DNA of 64,000 nt from Alicyclobacillus sp. SO9 (GTDB taxonomy: Bacteria; Bacillota; Bacilli; Alicyclobacillales; Alicyclobacillaceae), in contig NZ_CP066339.1 of the NCBI RefSeq assembly GCF_016406125.1, positions 4,960,001 to 5,024,000 of the forward strand, written 5' to 3'. The position numbers were made by a program, and so were the translations under genes. Positions 8,773 through 17,891 of this stretch are shown here, piece by piece. Position 1 is the first letter of the stretch. Each line of letters starts with the position of its first letter. Below the pieces are notes generated by a model. That model had not been told where the DNA came from. It made no database searches and saw only the letters and a program-made list of their open reading frames with translations.

Positions 8773-9229
8773 GATATGAACGAAGGTGTCAACTACAACT
8801 TAGACTCCATGACACTACACCGTTCGAGTACCTAAGTACCGCGTGGCTTGAATTGGAGTGGCTGCCGTGATAGGCTCATTTGCCGCGGCCATTAAGTACT
8901 TTATATAGGCTGCCTTGGCTGCAGTCATCACGGCTGCAGAGGCTCCAAGTCAAGCCACTTGAGCTGAAAGACTCGACTCGAAGGCAAAAACTTCTCGACG
9001 ATGAGCATTCTGATATGCGTGGGTTGGTTACCACATAGTATCTCTCCGTCCAAGGAGCTTCCGACTAACTATTGGCGTGCGTTCGGTGGAGAAAGACTCT
9101 CCACGTAGCAACAAGTGATCTGCGTGGGTTCTCCTCTACGGTTTTACACTTTTGCCTTCGAGTCCAATCTTCAAGCCTTTATATCACTTCAAACGGTTAT
9201 CCCACAGGGCTATGACAACGGCAACTTAC
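8773..9229 (-). ncRNA. Candidate bridge (seeker) RNA region of the IS1111 element
   Basis: This is the transposase-distal non-coding end. In the IS1111 group the bridge RNA that guides recombination is encoded downstream of the transposase, and this element has its long non-coding end there. The sequence shows a large stem: 8843-8858 pairs with 8943-8958 at 15 of 16 positions, continued by 8864-8871 with 8927-8934. A second hairpin is GTGGAG/CTCCAC at about 9087-9105. AGTGATC at 9114-9120 is complementary to GATCACT left of the insertion. GTTGGT at 9023-9028 is complementary to ACCAAC just right of it. The matches are short and could be chance. Expression is unproven. Confidence 0.5.
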
Positions 9230-10344
9230 TCAGTTACTAGCTACTGAATTCATTTCTTCTTTAGAGATGGCCCACACGAACCCAGCTAACTCTCGGGCAA
9301 GTGCAACGATGGCTTTGGTACTAGGCTTACCTCGAGAGAGCAATCGAAGGTATTTACGATGTAAGCGGTCCTGGGCTTTCCAAGAGATACTTTGCACAGA
9401 AGGGGACTGCCCTTCCTGTCGCTTTCGAATGTCCCCCTCAATGCAGGTCTATAGCGATAGCTCCAAGCCGCTTCGACGAGTACTCTTCTTAGGTGGGTAT
9501 TTCCTGTCTTTGTAACTTTCCCTTGACGTCGCACAGGGCCGCTCGATGATTCACTCGGTATTAATCCTGTATATCCCATGAATTGACGGGCAGTCGTAAA
9601 GCGACGGAAGTCTCCAACCTCTACAACTAAGGTCACTGCCGTAAGCTCTTTTACACCACGGAGTGTTTGTAGTGCTTGAATGACTGGCTTGTGTGGGCTT
9701 TTCATAGCCAGTTCGTGAATTTCTTTTTCCAAGCGTTCAATTCGTTGTGCAATTACAATAATTGCATGTAGATATTCTTGATGTGTCTGTTGTAGAGCTC
9801 GGTTCGAAAACTTTAACTGCTGTAGCCAAGCCATATATTTGCTCTTCCACTTTGTCATCTTGGCAGGGGATGTTAAGTCATGACGAAGAAGAAACTTACT
9901 CATGCGCTGTCTTGCTCTTAGTAAGTCCTCTTTTGCATCTTCTCTACAGCGCACTAGATCTCGCAGTGCCTCATCGTCTTCGTTCGGGACGTATACCGCT
10001 GTGAGCTCCCCTGCTCGGTGTAGATGTGCCAGCTTGATTGCATCTCGACGGTCTGTCTTCACTCGATCTCCAGGTCGTGACGGAATGAGAGACGGGGCGA
10101 TAACAGAACACTTTACACCCATTTGGGTAAGCATTCTCTGGAGTCCATATCCTAAGGGACCCGCTTCATAACAGACATCCAAATCCTCAGGTTGACCCAA
10201 CTTCCGAATGAGTTTTCGAATTGCTTCCGGTGTGTTAGGAATAACCCCCCATGACCTTGGTGCATCTCTGCCGGCGTCGGCAACAGCAATAGCAATCGTA
10301 TCTTTGGACGTGTCTAAACCAACATATTTTGTGTTATCCTGCAT
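9230..10344 (-). pseudogene. IS110/IS1111 transposase, frameshifted near the C-terminus
   Basis: The start is ATG at 10344 with AGGAG 8 nt upstream, giving MQDNTKYVGLDTSKDTIAIA. The N-terminal DEDD RuvC-like domain shows GLDTSKD, YEAGPLGYGL and KTDRRDAIKLA. The C-terminal Transposase_20 domain follows, with LRGVKELTAVTLVVEVGDF and FMGYTGLIPSE. After RPALRG the frame changes at a run of five C on the plus strand (9433-9437). The expected tail (IRKRQEGQSPSVQSISWKAQ to FVWAIS) continues in the next frame to a TGA at 9230. One missing base would explain it; a sequencing error or programmed slippage is also possible. The unshifted frame stops at 9286. Confidence 0.85.
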
Positions 10345-10456
10345 AGTATCGGCTCCTTCACAATGTAGCTCTGATTGGTTTTCTGGTTCTCTTACAAATC
10401 CAGTATTGCCAATTAACCTACGAAATTGTGACATGGAGCCGACTTCGTTCATGATA

Positions 10457-10651
10457 ACTATCACCAACAGGCCCTCTACAATAGGGATCCCGTTGCACCC
10501 TAACACCCAGGCTCCCGCCCGACGCTCCCCAACTTAGTGTCCATTTATGACACTAATGCCCCGGACCCGGGAGCATTAGGGAGCTTTGCGATCCCTATTC
10601 CATATGCCGTCCGCGGATAGGGATCTTTTCAGGCACTAATCGCCTCCCGGT
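10457..10651. repeat. Remainder of family A repeat unit 3
   Basis: The sequence from ACTATCACC onward matches the same portion of the units at 7829-8772, including TAGTGTC/GACACTA, the AATGCC/GGCATT-like hairpin and the TAGGGA/TCCCTA hairpin. It continues the copy interrupted at 8772. Confidence 0.85.
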
Positions 10652-10985
10652 TCTCCCGGTCCTCCCGGTCCTCCCGGCCTCCCGGCCTCCCGGAGCCTCG
10701 CCGAGCCCCCGGCCCCCGGCAAGGGGCCGGTTGAGTCAGTGCCAGCGCGCAGAACAGAGCGAAGAATAATGGAAACGTAAGGTAGTGCAACATGTTGGGG
10801 CAGCCACCTCTAACGAGGGAAAAAATGTAGATGTGGATAAACGGGTCACCCCGTTTATCATCCTTCTTGCGCTTTCTTGGCTTTTTTGCGCTTTCTTATG
10901 CTTTCTCATGCTCTTAATCCTTGGCAGGCTGTTGGCGCCTCGGGAGCGCAGTCTGACGGGAGCATACGTAGAGCCTAACCCCTGA
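10652..10985. other. Gene-free stretch with CTCCCGG repeats and a perfect hairpin
   Basis: About 10640-10705 is a low-complexity run of CTCCCGG-type units. GATAAACGGG/CCCGTTTATC at 10836-10859 is a perfect 10-bp inverted repeat with a 4-nt loop, followed by a pyrimidine-rich run with repeated GCTTTCTT. It may terminate the ywzB transcript but has no clear T-tract on the minus strand. I see no gene. Confidence 0.6.
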
Positions 10986-11243
10986 CTAGAACATGATTTG
11001 GACCAACTGAACGGCAAACACGTAGGCGGCGGCTGCCAAACCCAGCACGAATCCTCCCAGCAGGGCAAACAGGAAGCGGAGGAGACGAATGTTGGAGCCA
11101 ATGGGATCGAACATAAATCTGTCCCATTTAAGAGAACCGAGGGCCCGGTAGGTGATATATATACCAATAAGAAAAGTGATGATGAAAATCATTCCGTCGA
11201 TGGCGCCGGATACGTTGGAGACGATGAGATTGGATTGCAGCAT
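10986..11243 (-). CDS. ywzB: DUF1146 small membrane protein, YwzB-like
   Basis: The ATG at 11243 has AAGGAG 11 nt upstream. An in-frame ATG 75 nt further upstream lies inside the preceding terminator and is rejected. The 85-residue product has two hydrophobic segments (about 15-35 and 55-80) and the DUF1146-type stretch RALGSLKWDRFMFDP between them. Function is unknown. In B. subtilis ywzB lies between atpC and ywmB; here it is downstream of the nuo operon but in the same relative order and strand. Confidence 0.82.
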   Translation of the reverse strand: MLQSNLIVSNVSGAIDGMIFIITFLIGIYITYRALGSLKWDRFMFDPIGSNIRLLRFLFALLGGFVLGLAAAAYVFAVQLVQIMF

Positions 11244-11303
11244 GATACTTGACACTCCTTTTGGGACGTGCGCTTTGAAGAAGCTTACGGACATTATCAT
11301 ACC

Positions 11304-11340
11304 AAAAAAGCGCTCCACAGAGATGAGTCTGTGGAGCGCT
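11304..11340 (-). terminator. Rho-independent terminator of the nuo operon
   Basis: AGCGCTCCACAGA and TCTGTGGAGCGCT form a perfect 13-bp stem with a 6-nt loop, followed on the minus strand by TTTTTTGG. It lies about 60 bp after the nuoN stop and upstream of ywzB. Confidence 0.92.
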
Positions 11341-11400
11341 GAGCAAAACCTGTACCTGGCATAAGCCTATACCTGACATAAACCTGTATCTGGCATAAGC

Positions 11401-12885
11401 CTAGGGCCACTGCGCAAAGTGCTGCAGCGGATACATGAGTAAATCTGGTGCGAGTCCGAGCACCAGTGTGCCTGCGATACAGAGCCCTAACAGGGTGGTC
11501 ATAACGCCTCCGACTGGGATGCGTGCTACTGCTACGCCTTCGCTGTCACGGTGGTAAACCTTTCGCAGCCAGCCGAGGTAGTAGTAGAACGAAATGACAC
11601 TGGTTCCGAACAGGACAATGCCGAGCCAGAGGTAGTGCAAGTGCAGGGTTTCCGTAAAGATGTAAAACTTACCAAGGAAGCCTGCGGTCAGAGGCATACC
11701 GGCGAGAGACAGAACGAATATGGTCAGTGCTCCGGCCAGCCAAGGTGATCGCTTGTACAAGCCCACCAAAGCCTCATCATCAACGGAGCCGCGATTGCGC
11801 GACACCACAGAAACCACTGCGAAGGCACCGACAGTCATAAAGGTGTATGCGAACAGATAAAACGCAATGCTGCTAAACAGGCCGTTCCAATCGAGCTGAG
11901 AGGCGGTGCCAATCAAAGCGAATGGAATGAAAATGTAGCCGGCTTGGGCAACACTGGAGAATGCCAACAGTCGTTTCATGTTTCGTTGCGGCAGAGCCAC
12001 AATGTTTCCTACAAACATGGTTACAGCGGCAAGGATTGCTGCCCAGAAGAACATATGCGGCGCAACCTTGAAGAATCCAAATAGCAGAATGCGAAGCAGC
12101 ATGACAAATGCTGCTGATTTCGCAAGTGTGGCTAAAAATGCGCTAACAGGGGATGCTGCCCCGTCATAGGCATCGGGCGTCCACATGTGAAAGGGAACGA
12201 GGGAAAGTTTGAATCCCATGCCCATTAGCATCAACACAAAGGACAGGACGACGATGGGTCCGTAGTTGCCGAATAAGGAGGGGCCCATTTGTGATGCCAA
12301 CTGCACTAAGTCGGTCGTTCCGGTCAATCCGTAGATAAAGGACATGCCGTACAGGAGTGTGGCAGAACCAATCGATCCCATAATGAGATACTTGATACCG
12401 CCTTCCACTGCTCTGACGGACTGCTTTCTTACTGCAACGAGTACGTAGCTTGAAACGGACAAGAGTTCCAGTCCTACATAGAGTGCAATTAAATCGTATG
12501 CGGTTGCCATGGTCAGGGCACCTGCCACAGCAAACAGCAAGAGATAAGTGTGTTCTGCCGCAATCTTCTTGTGTCCCGTATAGTCAAGTGTAAACAGGAG
12601 GACAAGGAATGCAGTAAGCAATATCAGGATGGTAAAGACACTGGACATGCCATCCGCGATGATTGTATTCAGCAGAAAACTGCTTTTTGGATTATAAGGC
12701 ACGCTAAAGTGCTGTATGGCTGGCACAAAGGCCACGACGACACCCAGCAGGGAGATGAGCGTCAGCCAGCGCCGCGAACCGTTGCGAAACAGAAACTCCA
12801 AAATCATGACGACAAACGCCGTTATGACAATTACCAACAAGGGGCCCATGGTCGACCAGTAGGGTTGATGGAGCATATTTGTCAT
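11401..12885 (-). CDS. nuoN: NADH-quinone oxidoreductase subunit N
   Basis: A 494-residue polytopic membrane protein of the antiporter-like (proton_antipo_M) type. It is one of three homologous proton-pumping subunits of complex I, with NuoL and NuoM. VGLELLSVSSYVLVA near 130 contains the key Glu, and ALTIFVLSLAGMPLTAGFLGKF marks the second half. It is last in the nuo operon, starting 4 nt after nuoM with a GGGGG ribosome site. It should form part of the distal membrane arm. Confidence 0.95.
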   Translation of the reverse strand: MTNMLHQPYWSTMGPLLVIVITAFVVMILEFLFRNGSRRWLTLISLLGVVVAFVPAIQHFSVPYNPKSSFLLNTIIADGMSSVFTILILLTAFLVLLFTLDYTGHKKIAAEHTYLLLFAVAGALTMATAYDLIALYVGLELLSVSSYVLVAVRKQSVRAVEGGIKYLIMGSIGSATLLYGMSFIYGLTGTTDLVQLASQMGPSLFGNYGPIVVLSFVLMLMGMGFKLSLVPFHMWTPDAYDGAASPVSAFLATLAKSAAFVMLLRILLFGFFKVAPHMFFWAAILAAVTMFVGNIVALPQRNMKRLLAFSSVAQAGYIFIPFALIGTASQLDWNGLFSSIAFYLFAYTFMTVGAFAVVSVVSRNRGSVDDEALVGLYKRSPWLAGALTIFVLSLAGMPLTAGFLGKFYIFTETLHLHYLWLGIVLFGTSVISFYYYLGWLRKVYHRDSEGVAVARIPVGGVMTTLLGLCIAGTLVLGLAPDLLMYPLQHFAQWP

Positions 12886-12889
12886 CTGC

Positions 12890-14419
12890 TTAACCCCCTA
12901 TCCCGAGTAGCGTTTTGACCGATAGGCCAAAGAATTGCCCAATGACATGCGGGTAAACACCAATGACCAGCACCAACGCAGTGAGGACAACCGTCGGCAC
13001 CAACTCCGATACGGTCGCATCACTTAACCTACCGTAGGCTCTCCGCAACGGGCCGAATGTAGTTCTTTGAATTGCATAGAGCAGGTACACCGCAGACAAG
13101 ATGATACCGCCGATGCCGACGAAGGACACCGCCGGAAACTGGGCGAAACCGCCTATAAACGCCTGAATCTCACTGATGAAGCCGCTGGTTAGAGGCAAGC
13201 CGAGCGAGCCAAGCGCTGCAAACAGGAGGAATCCGGAAATGCGGGGCATCGTTTTGGAGAGCCCGCCGAGATCGTCCATGTTTGAAGTGGTGGTACGCTC
13301 TTCGATGCTTCCAGTCAGCAAGAACAGCATGGCCGTTAACAGACCTGATGAGACAATCATGAACATTGCCCCTTGCAGACCGGCGGCATTCAGTGCAGCT
13401 ATTCCGAGCAGTACAATGCCCATGTGACTAATTCCGCCGAAAGCAATCAGCCGACGCCAACCTTTTGCCGCCCAGGCTGCAAATGCGCCGTAGAGAATGT
13501 TGATAATCCCGAGAATGGCGATGAGCATGCCGAAGTGGTGAACTTGATCGTGCATCATCCCAACACCGATTCGAAGGAGAACATAGGCGCCTGTCTTTGT
13601 CAGGATTCCGCCAAGCAACATATTTGTGGGCGTATCGGCCTGTTCATGTGCGTCGGGCAACCAGGTGTGAAGGGGCACGAAAGCCTCTTCGATGAAAACA
13701 CCGAGCAACAAGACGATGAACAGTGCTGAACGCCAGCCGCCTGCAAACCAGGAGGCGTGCTTGGCAGCTGCAGCCGTCAGTGCCGGAATACTGAAGGTCA
13801 GTGTGCCAGTGTGAGCTTGTGCAGACAGAGCACCCGCTGTTCCGTAGGCGAGTGCAATGAAGACAACCAGTAAAGCCACTGTGGCGAATCCGCGATAGAT
13901 AAGAAACTTGAAAGCGACAGGTCGGCGATTTTCGCCGCCAAAGAGAAAGATGAGAAAGAACGTGGAAAACAGCGACAATTCAAGTCCCAGCAGAAAGGCA
14001 AACAGCCCTTGAGCTGTAAAGACTCCGAGCACACCGGCCACTGCCAACTGCATCCACAAATAATAGCTTTTCTCGTGTTGTCCAGCGTGGTTCTTTGCCA
14101 TGAGAGCCAACAGTGCTACAAACACTGTCAATGTCACCAGAGGCAGCGACAGGCCGTCTACACCAAACAACAGTCCGATACTAAGCCCTTTACCCTGCCA
14201 CATAAACGGGAGAGTAAACCATGTGTGCAACCCGCTGACCAGTTGCGCTCCCTTGGTAGTGAAGCTAAATTGACCCCAAGCCACAAAGGTGAGAATGAAT
14301 GCAACGACCGTACCAAGCCACGCCAGTCCGCGATACATACCCGGCGCGAGTTTCGGAAGGATGAGTATCAGCGCCGCAGCCAAGAGGGGGGCTGCTACAA
14401 TCCATGATACAAGACCCAT
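12890..14419 (-). CDS. nuoM: NADH-quinone oxidoreductase subunit M
   Basis: A 509-residue antiporter-like subunit of the complex I membrane arm with about 14 hydrophobic segments. LLGLELSLFSTFFLIFLFGG near 145 carries the conserved Glu. FVPLHTWLPDAHEQADTPT and LGGILTKTGAYVLLR are the NuoM signatures. Its ATG overlaps the nuoL stop by one base (TAATG), implying coupled translation. It translocates protons in response to quinone reduction. Confidence 0.96.
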   Translation of the reverse strand: MGLVSWIVAAPLLAAALILILPKLAPGMYRGLAWLGTVVAFILTFVAWGQFSFTTKGAQLVSGLHTWFTLPFMWQGKGLSIGLLFGVDGLSLPLVTLTVFVALLALMAKNHAGQHEKSYYLWMQLAVAGVLGVFTAQGLFAFLLGLELSLFSTFFLIFLFGGENRRPVAFKFLIYRGFATVALLVVFIALAYGTAGALSAQAHTGTLTFSIPALTAAAAKHASWFAGGWRSALFIVLLLGVFIEEAFVPLHTWLPDAHEQADTPTNMLLGGILTKTGAYVLLRIGVGMMHDQVHHFGMLIAILGIINILYGAFAAWAAKGWRRLIAFGGISHMGIVLLGIAALNAAGLQGAMFMIVSSGLLTAMLFLLTGSIEERTTTSNMDDLGGLSKTMPRISGFLLFAALGSLGLPLTSGFISEIQAFIGGFAQFPAVSFVGIGGIILSAVYLLYAIQRTTFGPLRRAYGRLSDATVSELVPTVVLTALVLVIGVYPHVIGQFFGLSVKTLLGIGG

Positions 14420-16332
14420 TAGAAAACACCCCCTACTCGTAACATGGCCACCGCAATAATGATGAACAGGCCAAACACTGCAACCATGCTGTAGGTCTGA
14501 ATCTGACCGGTCTGCGTGTACTTAAAGCCGAGACCGAGAATATATGTTGCGCGCGAGACCAGCTTAACGATGCCGTCAATGATGTATCTGTCGACGATGT
14601 CCACAGCAGCACCAATGAACTTACCAGTGGCAACTACAATGGCGTAGTAGATTTCGTCCAAGTAGAACTTTCGGAAAGAAAGTTTGTACAGCGGACCCAT
14701 CCCTTTCGCCATCTTCTGCGGATTGATTGCAGGACGCCAGTACATGATGGCGGCTAAGCCGATGCCAAGCAAACCGACAACCACACTAAACACCATCAAA
14801 CCAAGGCTGTCAGGCTCAGTGAATCCCATGGTGCCGCTGGCAAAATCGTGAAACAGGTATTTCTGGAGACCGTAGTTGTTGAGCGGCGAATTGAAGAAAC
14901 CTGCAATGGTCGCCATCACTGCCAGCAGAACCAGCGGTAATTTCATCACCCAAGAGCCCTCATGTGCATGTTCGTAGGCTTCCTTGTTCCGCGGCTCCCC
15001 CGTAAACGTGAGGAAGAAAACACGGAAAATATAGAAGGAAGTGAAGAACGCTGCAATCAAGCCAAACCAGTAAAGCACAGGATGTCCGGTGTGAAGAGCT
15101 GCCGCAAGAATGCTGTCTTTCGACCAGAAGCCTGCAAACGGTACAATCCCGCCAAGAGCCAATGCACCGGCAAGGAAGGACCATTTTGTAACCGGAAGTT
15201 TCTTGCCTAACCCGCCCATCTCGAACAGGTCTTGAGTATCAACGGCGTGTATGACAGAGCCAGCCGCAAGGAACAACAGTGACTTGAAGAATGCGTGTGT
15301 CATTAAGTGAAACACACCGTATGCGTATGCGCCAACCCCAAGGGCCATCATCATGTAACCCAATTGAGAGACGGTTGAATAAGCAATCACGCGCTTGATG
15401 TCGTGTTGTGTCAAAGCAATAATCGATGCCATCAACGCGGTAATTCCGCCAATCCAGGCGACGGTCATGGTTGCTCCGGTGCTGGCGTGGAAGAGCGGAT
15501 AAACCCGTGCCACCAGATACACACCTGCTGCCACCATCGTAGCGGCGTGAATCAAAGCGGACACTGGCGTCGGGCCTTCCATAGCGTCCGGCAGCCAGAC
15601 ATGCAGCGGAAACTGAGCTGATTTACCCACAGCACCGACGAAAATCAAAATGGCAGACAGTGTAACCATTTGGCCGCTGGAGATCCACATGTGTCCATTC
15701 ACGGTCAAAGCCAACTGTCCGGCTGACGCTGCCTGGAAAATGTGGCTGTAATCAAAGGAACCGCTGGCAATAAACAGCAAGATGATTCCTGCGAAAAAGC
15801 CCGTATCTCCGATGCGCGTAACAATGAAAGACTTCTTTGCTGCAAGAGCAGCTTCCGGTTTGAAGTACCAAAAGCCCACTAATAAATAGGAGCAAAGCCC
15901 GACCATTTCCCAGAATATGTAGAGCTGAAGAAGGTTGGGCGAGATAACAAGTGCCAACATTGAAAAGACAAACAAGTTTAAGTACTGGTAGAACACTGGA
16001 AAACGGTCATCCTTGTGCATGTAGCCAATGGAGAACAGGAGTACCAGTGTACTGACCGCGGTTACCACCAGGAGCATCAGGGCGTTCAGATGCGTCACCT
16101 GAAATCCGACGCTCAAATGCGTTGCTCCGATGTTCAGCCATGGAAACCTATACGTCGCGTTGGGTCCCGATCCGAGCGAGACGAACACACCAATACTGAT
16201 GAGGAACGATATGAACGTCAACAACACGGATGTACCGGCCACGATTCCCTCGGACGCCCGGCGGCCCAATAAGAGCAGGAATACATAGGCCACTAACGGC
16301 AGCAATGGGACGAGCCATGCGTACTGTACCAT
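14419..16332 (-). CDS. nuoL: NADH-quinone oxidoreductase subunit L
   Basis: A 637-residue distal antiporter-like subunit of complex I. LYIFWEMVGLCSYLLVGFWY near residue 138, VGKSAQFPLHVWLPDAMEGP and THAFFKSLLFLAAGSVIH are NuoL signatures. The extra C-terminal region should form the long lateral helix that clamps NuoM and NuoN. AGAGGGG precedes the ATG. About 175 bp without a gene separate it from nuoK, the longest gap in the operon. Confidence 0.96.
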   Translation of the reverse strand: MVQYAWLVPLLPLVAYVFLLLLGRRASEGIVAGTSVLLTFISFLISIGVFVSLGSGPNATYRFPWLNIGATHLSVGFQVTHLNALMLLVVTAVSTLVLLFSIGYMHKDDRFPVFYQYLNLFVFSMLALVISPNLLQLYIFWEMVGLCSYLLVGFWYFKPEAALAAKKSFIVTRIGDTGFFAGIILLFIASGSFDYSHIFQAASAGQLALTVNGHMWISSGQMVTLSAILIFVGAVGKSAQFPLHVWLPDAMEGPTPVSALIHAATMVAAGVYLVARVYPLFHASTGATMTVAWIGGITALMASIIALTQHDIKRVIAYSTVSQLGYMMMALGVGAYAYGVFHLMTHAFFKSLLFLAAGSVIHAVDTQDLFEMGGLGKKLPVTKWSFLAGALALGGIVPFAGFWSKDSILAAALHTGHPVLYWFGLIAAFFTSFYIFRVFFLTFTGEPRNKEAYEHAHEGSWVMKLPLVLLAVMATIAGFFNSPLNNYGLQKYLFHDFASGTMGFTEPDSLGLMVFSVVVGLLGIGLAAIMYWRPAINPQKMAKGMGPLYKLSFRKFYLDEIYYAIVVATGKFIGAAVDIVDRYIIDGIVKLVSRATYILGLGFKYTQTGQIQTYSMVAVFGLFIIIAVAMLRVGGVF

Positions 16333-16508
16333 AAATCCACCCCTCTTCGGACTTACTCCTGGGTTCTCTTAACGAAATCCGGGGCCTTTTAAACCTCTAA
16401 GACAAAGGCTTAGAACTTTGCAAAGCCCTCAAACTCGGCGAGCCCCCACATTCTGTCCGTTCTGTCACTCTTGTCCTAACACTCACAGTTTCCTTTGACC
16501 TGCGCGAG

Positions 16509-16838
16509 TTAGTGACGTTCCACATCCAAGTCCTCGACGTGAGTCGTCCTACGCAGCCGGAAGATAGCCAGAATCAGTGCCAGACCAACAGCAACTTCGG
16601 CAGCGGCCACTGTTATTGTGAACAGCGTAAAAATTTGGCCGTCAAGATTGGGGCTGACACCTAGTCGTGAAAAAGTGACCAGATTGATGTTTGCTGCATT
16701 CAGCATCAACTCGACCGACACGAGCACCATAATGAGGTTCCGTTTGGACAGAGCGCCGTAGAGCCCTATACAGAATAGAATTGCGCCAAGTCCCAATAGC
16801 GATCCCGTTGGGATATGAATTGCACCGGCTCCCCCCAT
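16509..16838 (-). CDS. nuoK: NADH-quinone oxidoreductase subunit K
   Basis: The ATG at 16838 has AGGAGG 9 nt upstream, giving 109 residues; an ATG 57 nt earlier lies inside nuoJ and lacks a ribosome site. Three membrane helices are visible. NLIMVLVSVELMLNAANIN contains the conserved Glu of NuoK, and EVAVGLALILAIFR holds the second. It forms part of the proton path joining the quinone site to the antiporter subunits. Confidence 0.95.
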   Translation of the reverse strand: MGGAGAIHIPTGSLLGLGAILFCIGLYGALSKRNLIMVLVSVELMLNAANINLVTFSRLGVSPNLDGQIFTLFTITVAAAEVAVGLALILAIFRLRRTTHVEDLDVERH

Positions 16839-16839
16839 G

Positions 16840-17367
16840 TCACTCTTCCTCCTTTCGGCTTTGCGCCAGAACGACGGCTCCAACCAATGCGACAATCAGA
16901 AGCAGCGAGACCAGTTCGAAAGGAATCACGTAGTGCGTGAACATGGTTTGGCCAATTGCCATGGTGTTGGAAATGCCTTTCCCGCCGTTAATATTCACAT
17001 TGGGATTCCCCTGCGGCCATGACTGGGACCGGATGACCAGCAACAGCGTGACACCGAGCAGAAAGCTGAACAGTGCGCTGGCCACATTCCTGGCTGTCCA
17101 TTTCGTCGGCGGCTCAACCGCTTCATGATTGGTGAGCATAATAGCAAACATTATCAGGATGGTTATAGCCCCTGCGTAAATCAGAATTTGCGCAATGCCT
17201 ACAAAGGAAGCACCAAGCAACAAATAGATGGCAGAGCAGCCAATGAACACACCACCGATGGAAACCGCCATATAGATGACTTTACGAACTGAAAGCAATG
17301 CTACAGCGCAAGCCAAAATTCCTAGGGAAATAATGAAAAACGCAATCATCGGTCCGTGCCAAAACAT
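16840..17367 (-). CDS. nuoJ: NADH-quinone oxidoreductase subunit J
   Basis: A 175-residue membrane protein with five predicted helices. The signature GIAQILIYAGAITILIMFAI lies near residues 57-77, the helix that kinks during turnover in complex I structures. The ATG overlaps the nuoI stop by one base. The C-terminus VLAQSRKEEE is cytoplasmic and charged. Confidence 0.95.
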   Translation of the reverse strand: MFWHGPMIAFFIISLGILACAVALLSVRKVIYMAVSIGGVFIGCSAIYLLLGASFVGIAQILIYAGAITILIMFAIMLTNHEAVEPPTKWTARNVASALFSFLLGVTLLLVIRSQSWPQGNPNVNINGGKGISNTMAIGQTMFTHYVIPFELVSLLLIVALVGAVVLAQSRKEEE

Positions 17368-17819
17368 TAGGCGTCACCTGCTTTCTCCGGTTCTGGTTTT
17401 GTTTCAAACCGATCCGGGTGGTTACGCTCGTAGGAAAGTTCGTTATCATACAGCCAGTGCATGTTCAAGTACAAGTCGTCTCTGTCATAGGTTGCCAGTT
17501 CAAAAGTATCCGACATCAAGACAGATTCAGTCGGACAGACATCCGTACAGAGGCTGCAAAGAATACAGATATCGAAGTTGATATCGTAGGTATCAATGCG
17601 CATCTTTTTGTCGTCACCGCGAGTCCCTGACAGTGAGATACAGTCGGTGGGACAAATGCGAGCACACTGGTTACAAACAATACACAACTCCGGAATGAAG
17701 CGGTGTACACCGCGAAACCGTTCTGGCCACTCCGGCTTTACTTCCGGATACTGCAGGGTGACCTTCTTCTTTGGCAGTTGGCTGAGAGTAACACCGAGGC
17801 CCTTCAAAAACCCAAACAT
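17367..17819 (-). CDS. nuoI: NADH-quinone oxidoreductase subunit I (two 4Fe-4S)
   Basis: I chose the ATG at 17819 (ribosome site AACGGGGTG) over a GTG 18 nt earlier, giving 150 residues. Two ferredoxin-type motifs, CIVCNQCARICP and CILCSLCTDVCP, bind the N6a and N6b clusters that pass electrons toward NuoB. The protein sits in the peripheral arm at the membrane. The acidic tail after FELATYDRDDLYLN has no cofactor motif. It lies between nuoH and nuoJ in the usual order. Confidence 0.96.
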   Translation of the reverse strand: MFGFLKGLGVTLSQLPKKKVTLQYPEVKPEWPERFRGVHRFIPELCIVCNQCARICPTDCISLSGTRGDDKKMRIDTYDINFDICILCSLCTDVCPTESVLMSDTFELATYDRDDLYLNMHWLYDNELSYERNHPDRFETKPEPEKAGDA

Positions 17820-17891
17820 TAGATTCACCCCGTTCACTTGCTAGTCTGTACTGCGGCATTCCCGGCTGTGTCAGCCCGGCTTGGAAAGCCG

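Larger units (their letters stand above)
8773..10456 (-). mobile_element. IS110-family (IS1111 group) insertion sequence
   Basis: Comparing the interrupted repeat with its intact neighbours fixes the ends. Homology stops after 8772 and resumes at 10457, leaving a 1684-bp insert flanked by a possible 3-bp direct repeat ACT. ATGAACGAAG near the left end and CTTCGTTCAT near the right end form 10-bp subterminal inverted repeats, typical of the IS1111 group. One DEDD transposase gene runs on the minus strand. About 455 bp downstream of it and about 110 bp upstream are non-coding. The element sits in one arm of a 10-bp hairpin of the host repeat. Confidence 0.9.

Noticed and set aside
8021-8835. 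Short open frames in the family A array
   Set aside because: They repeat with the DNA units, have no ribosome sites, and overlap inverted repeats.
10736-11167. Minus-strand frame of 143 codons
   Set aside because: It is a frame-shifted shadow of ywzB with no homology.
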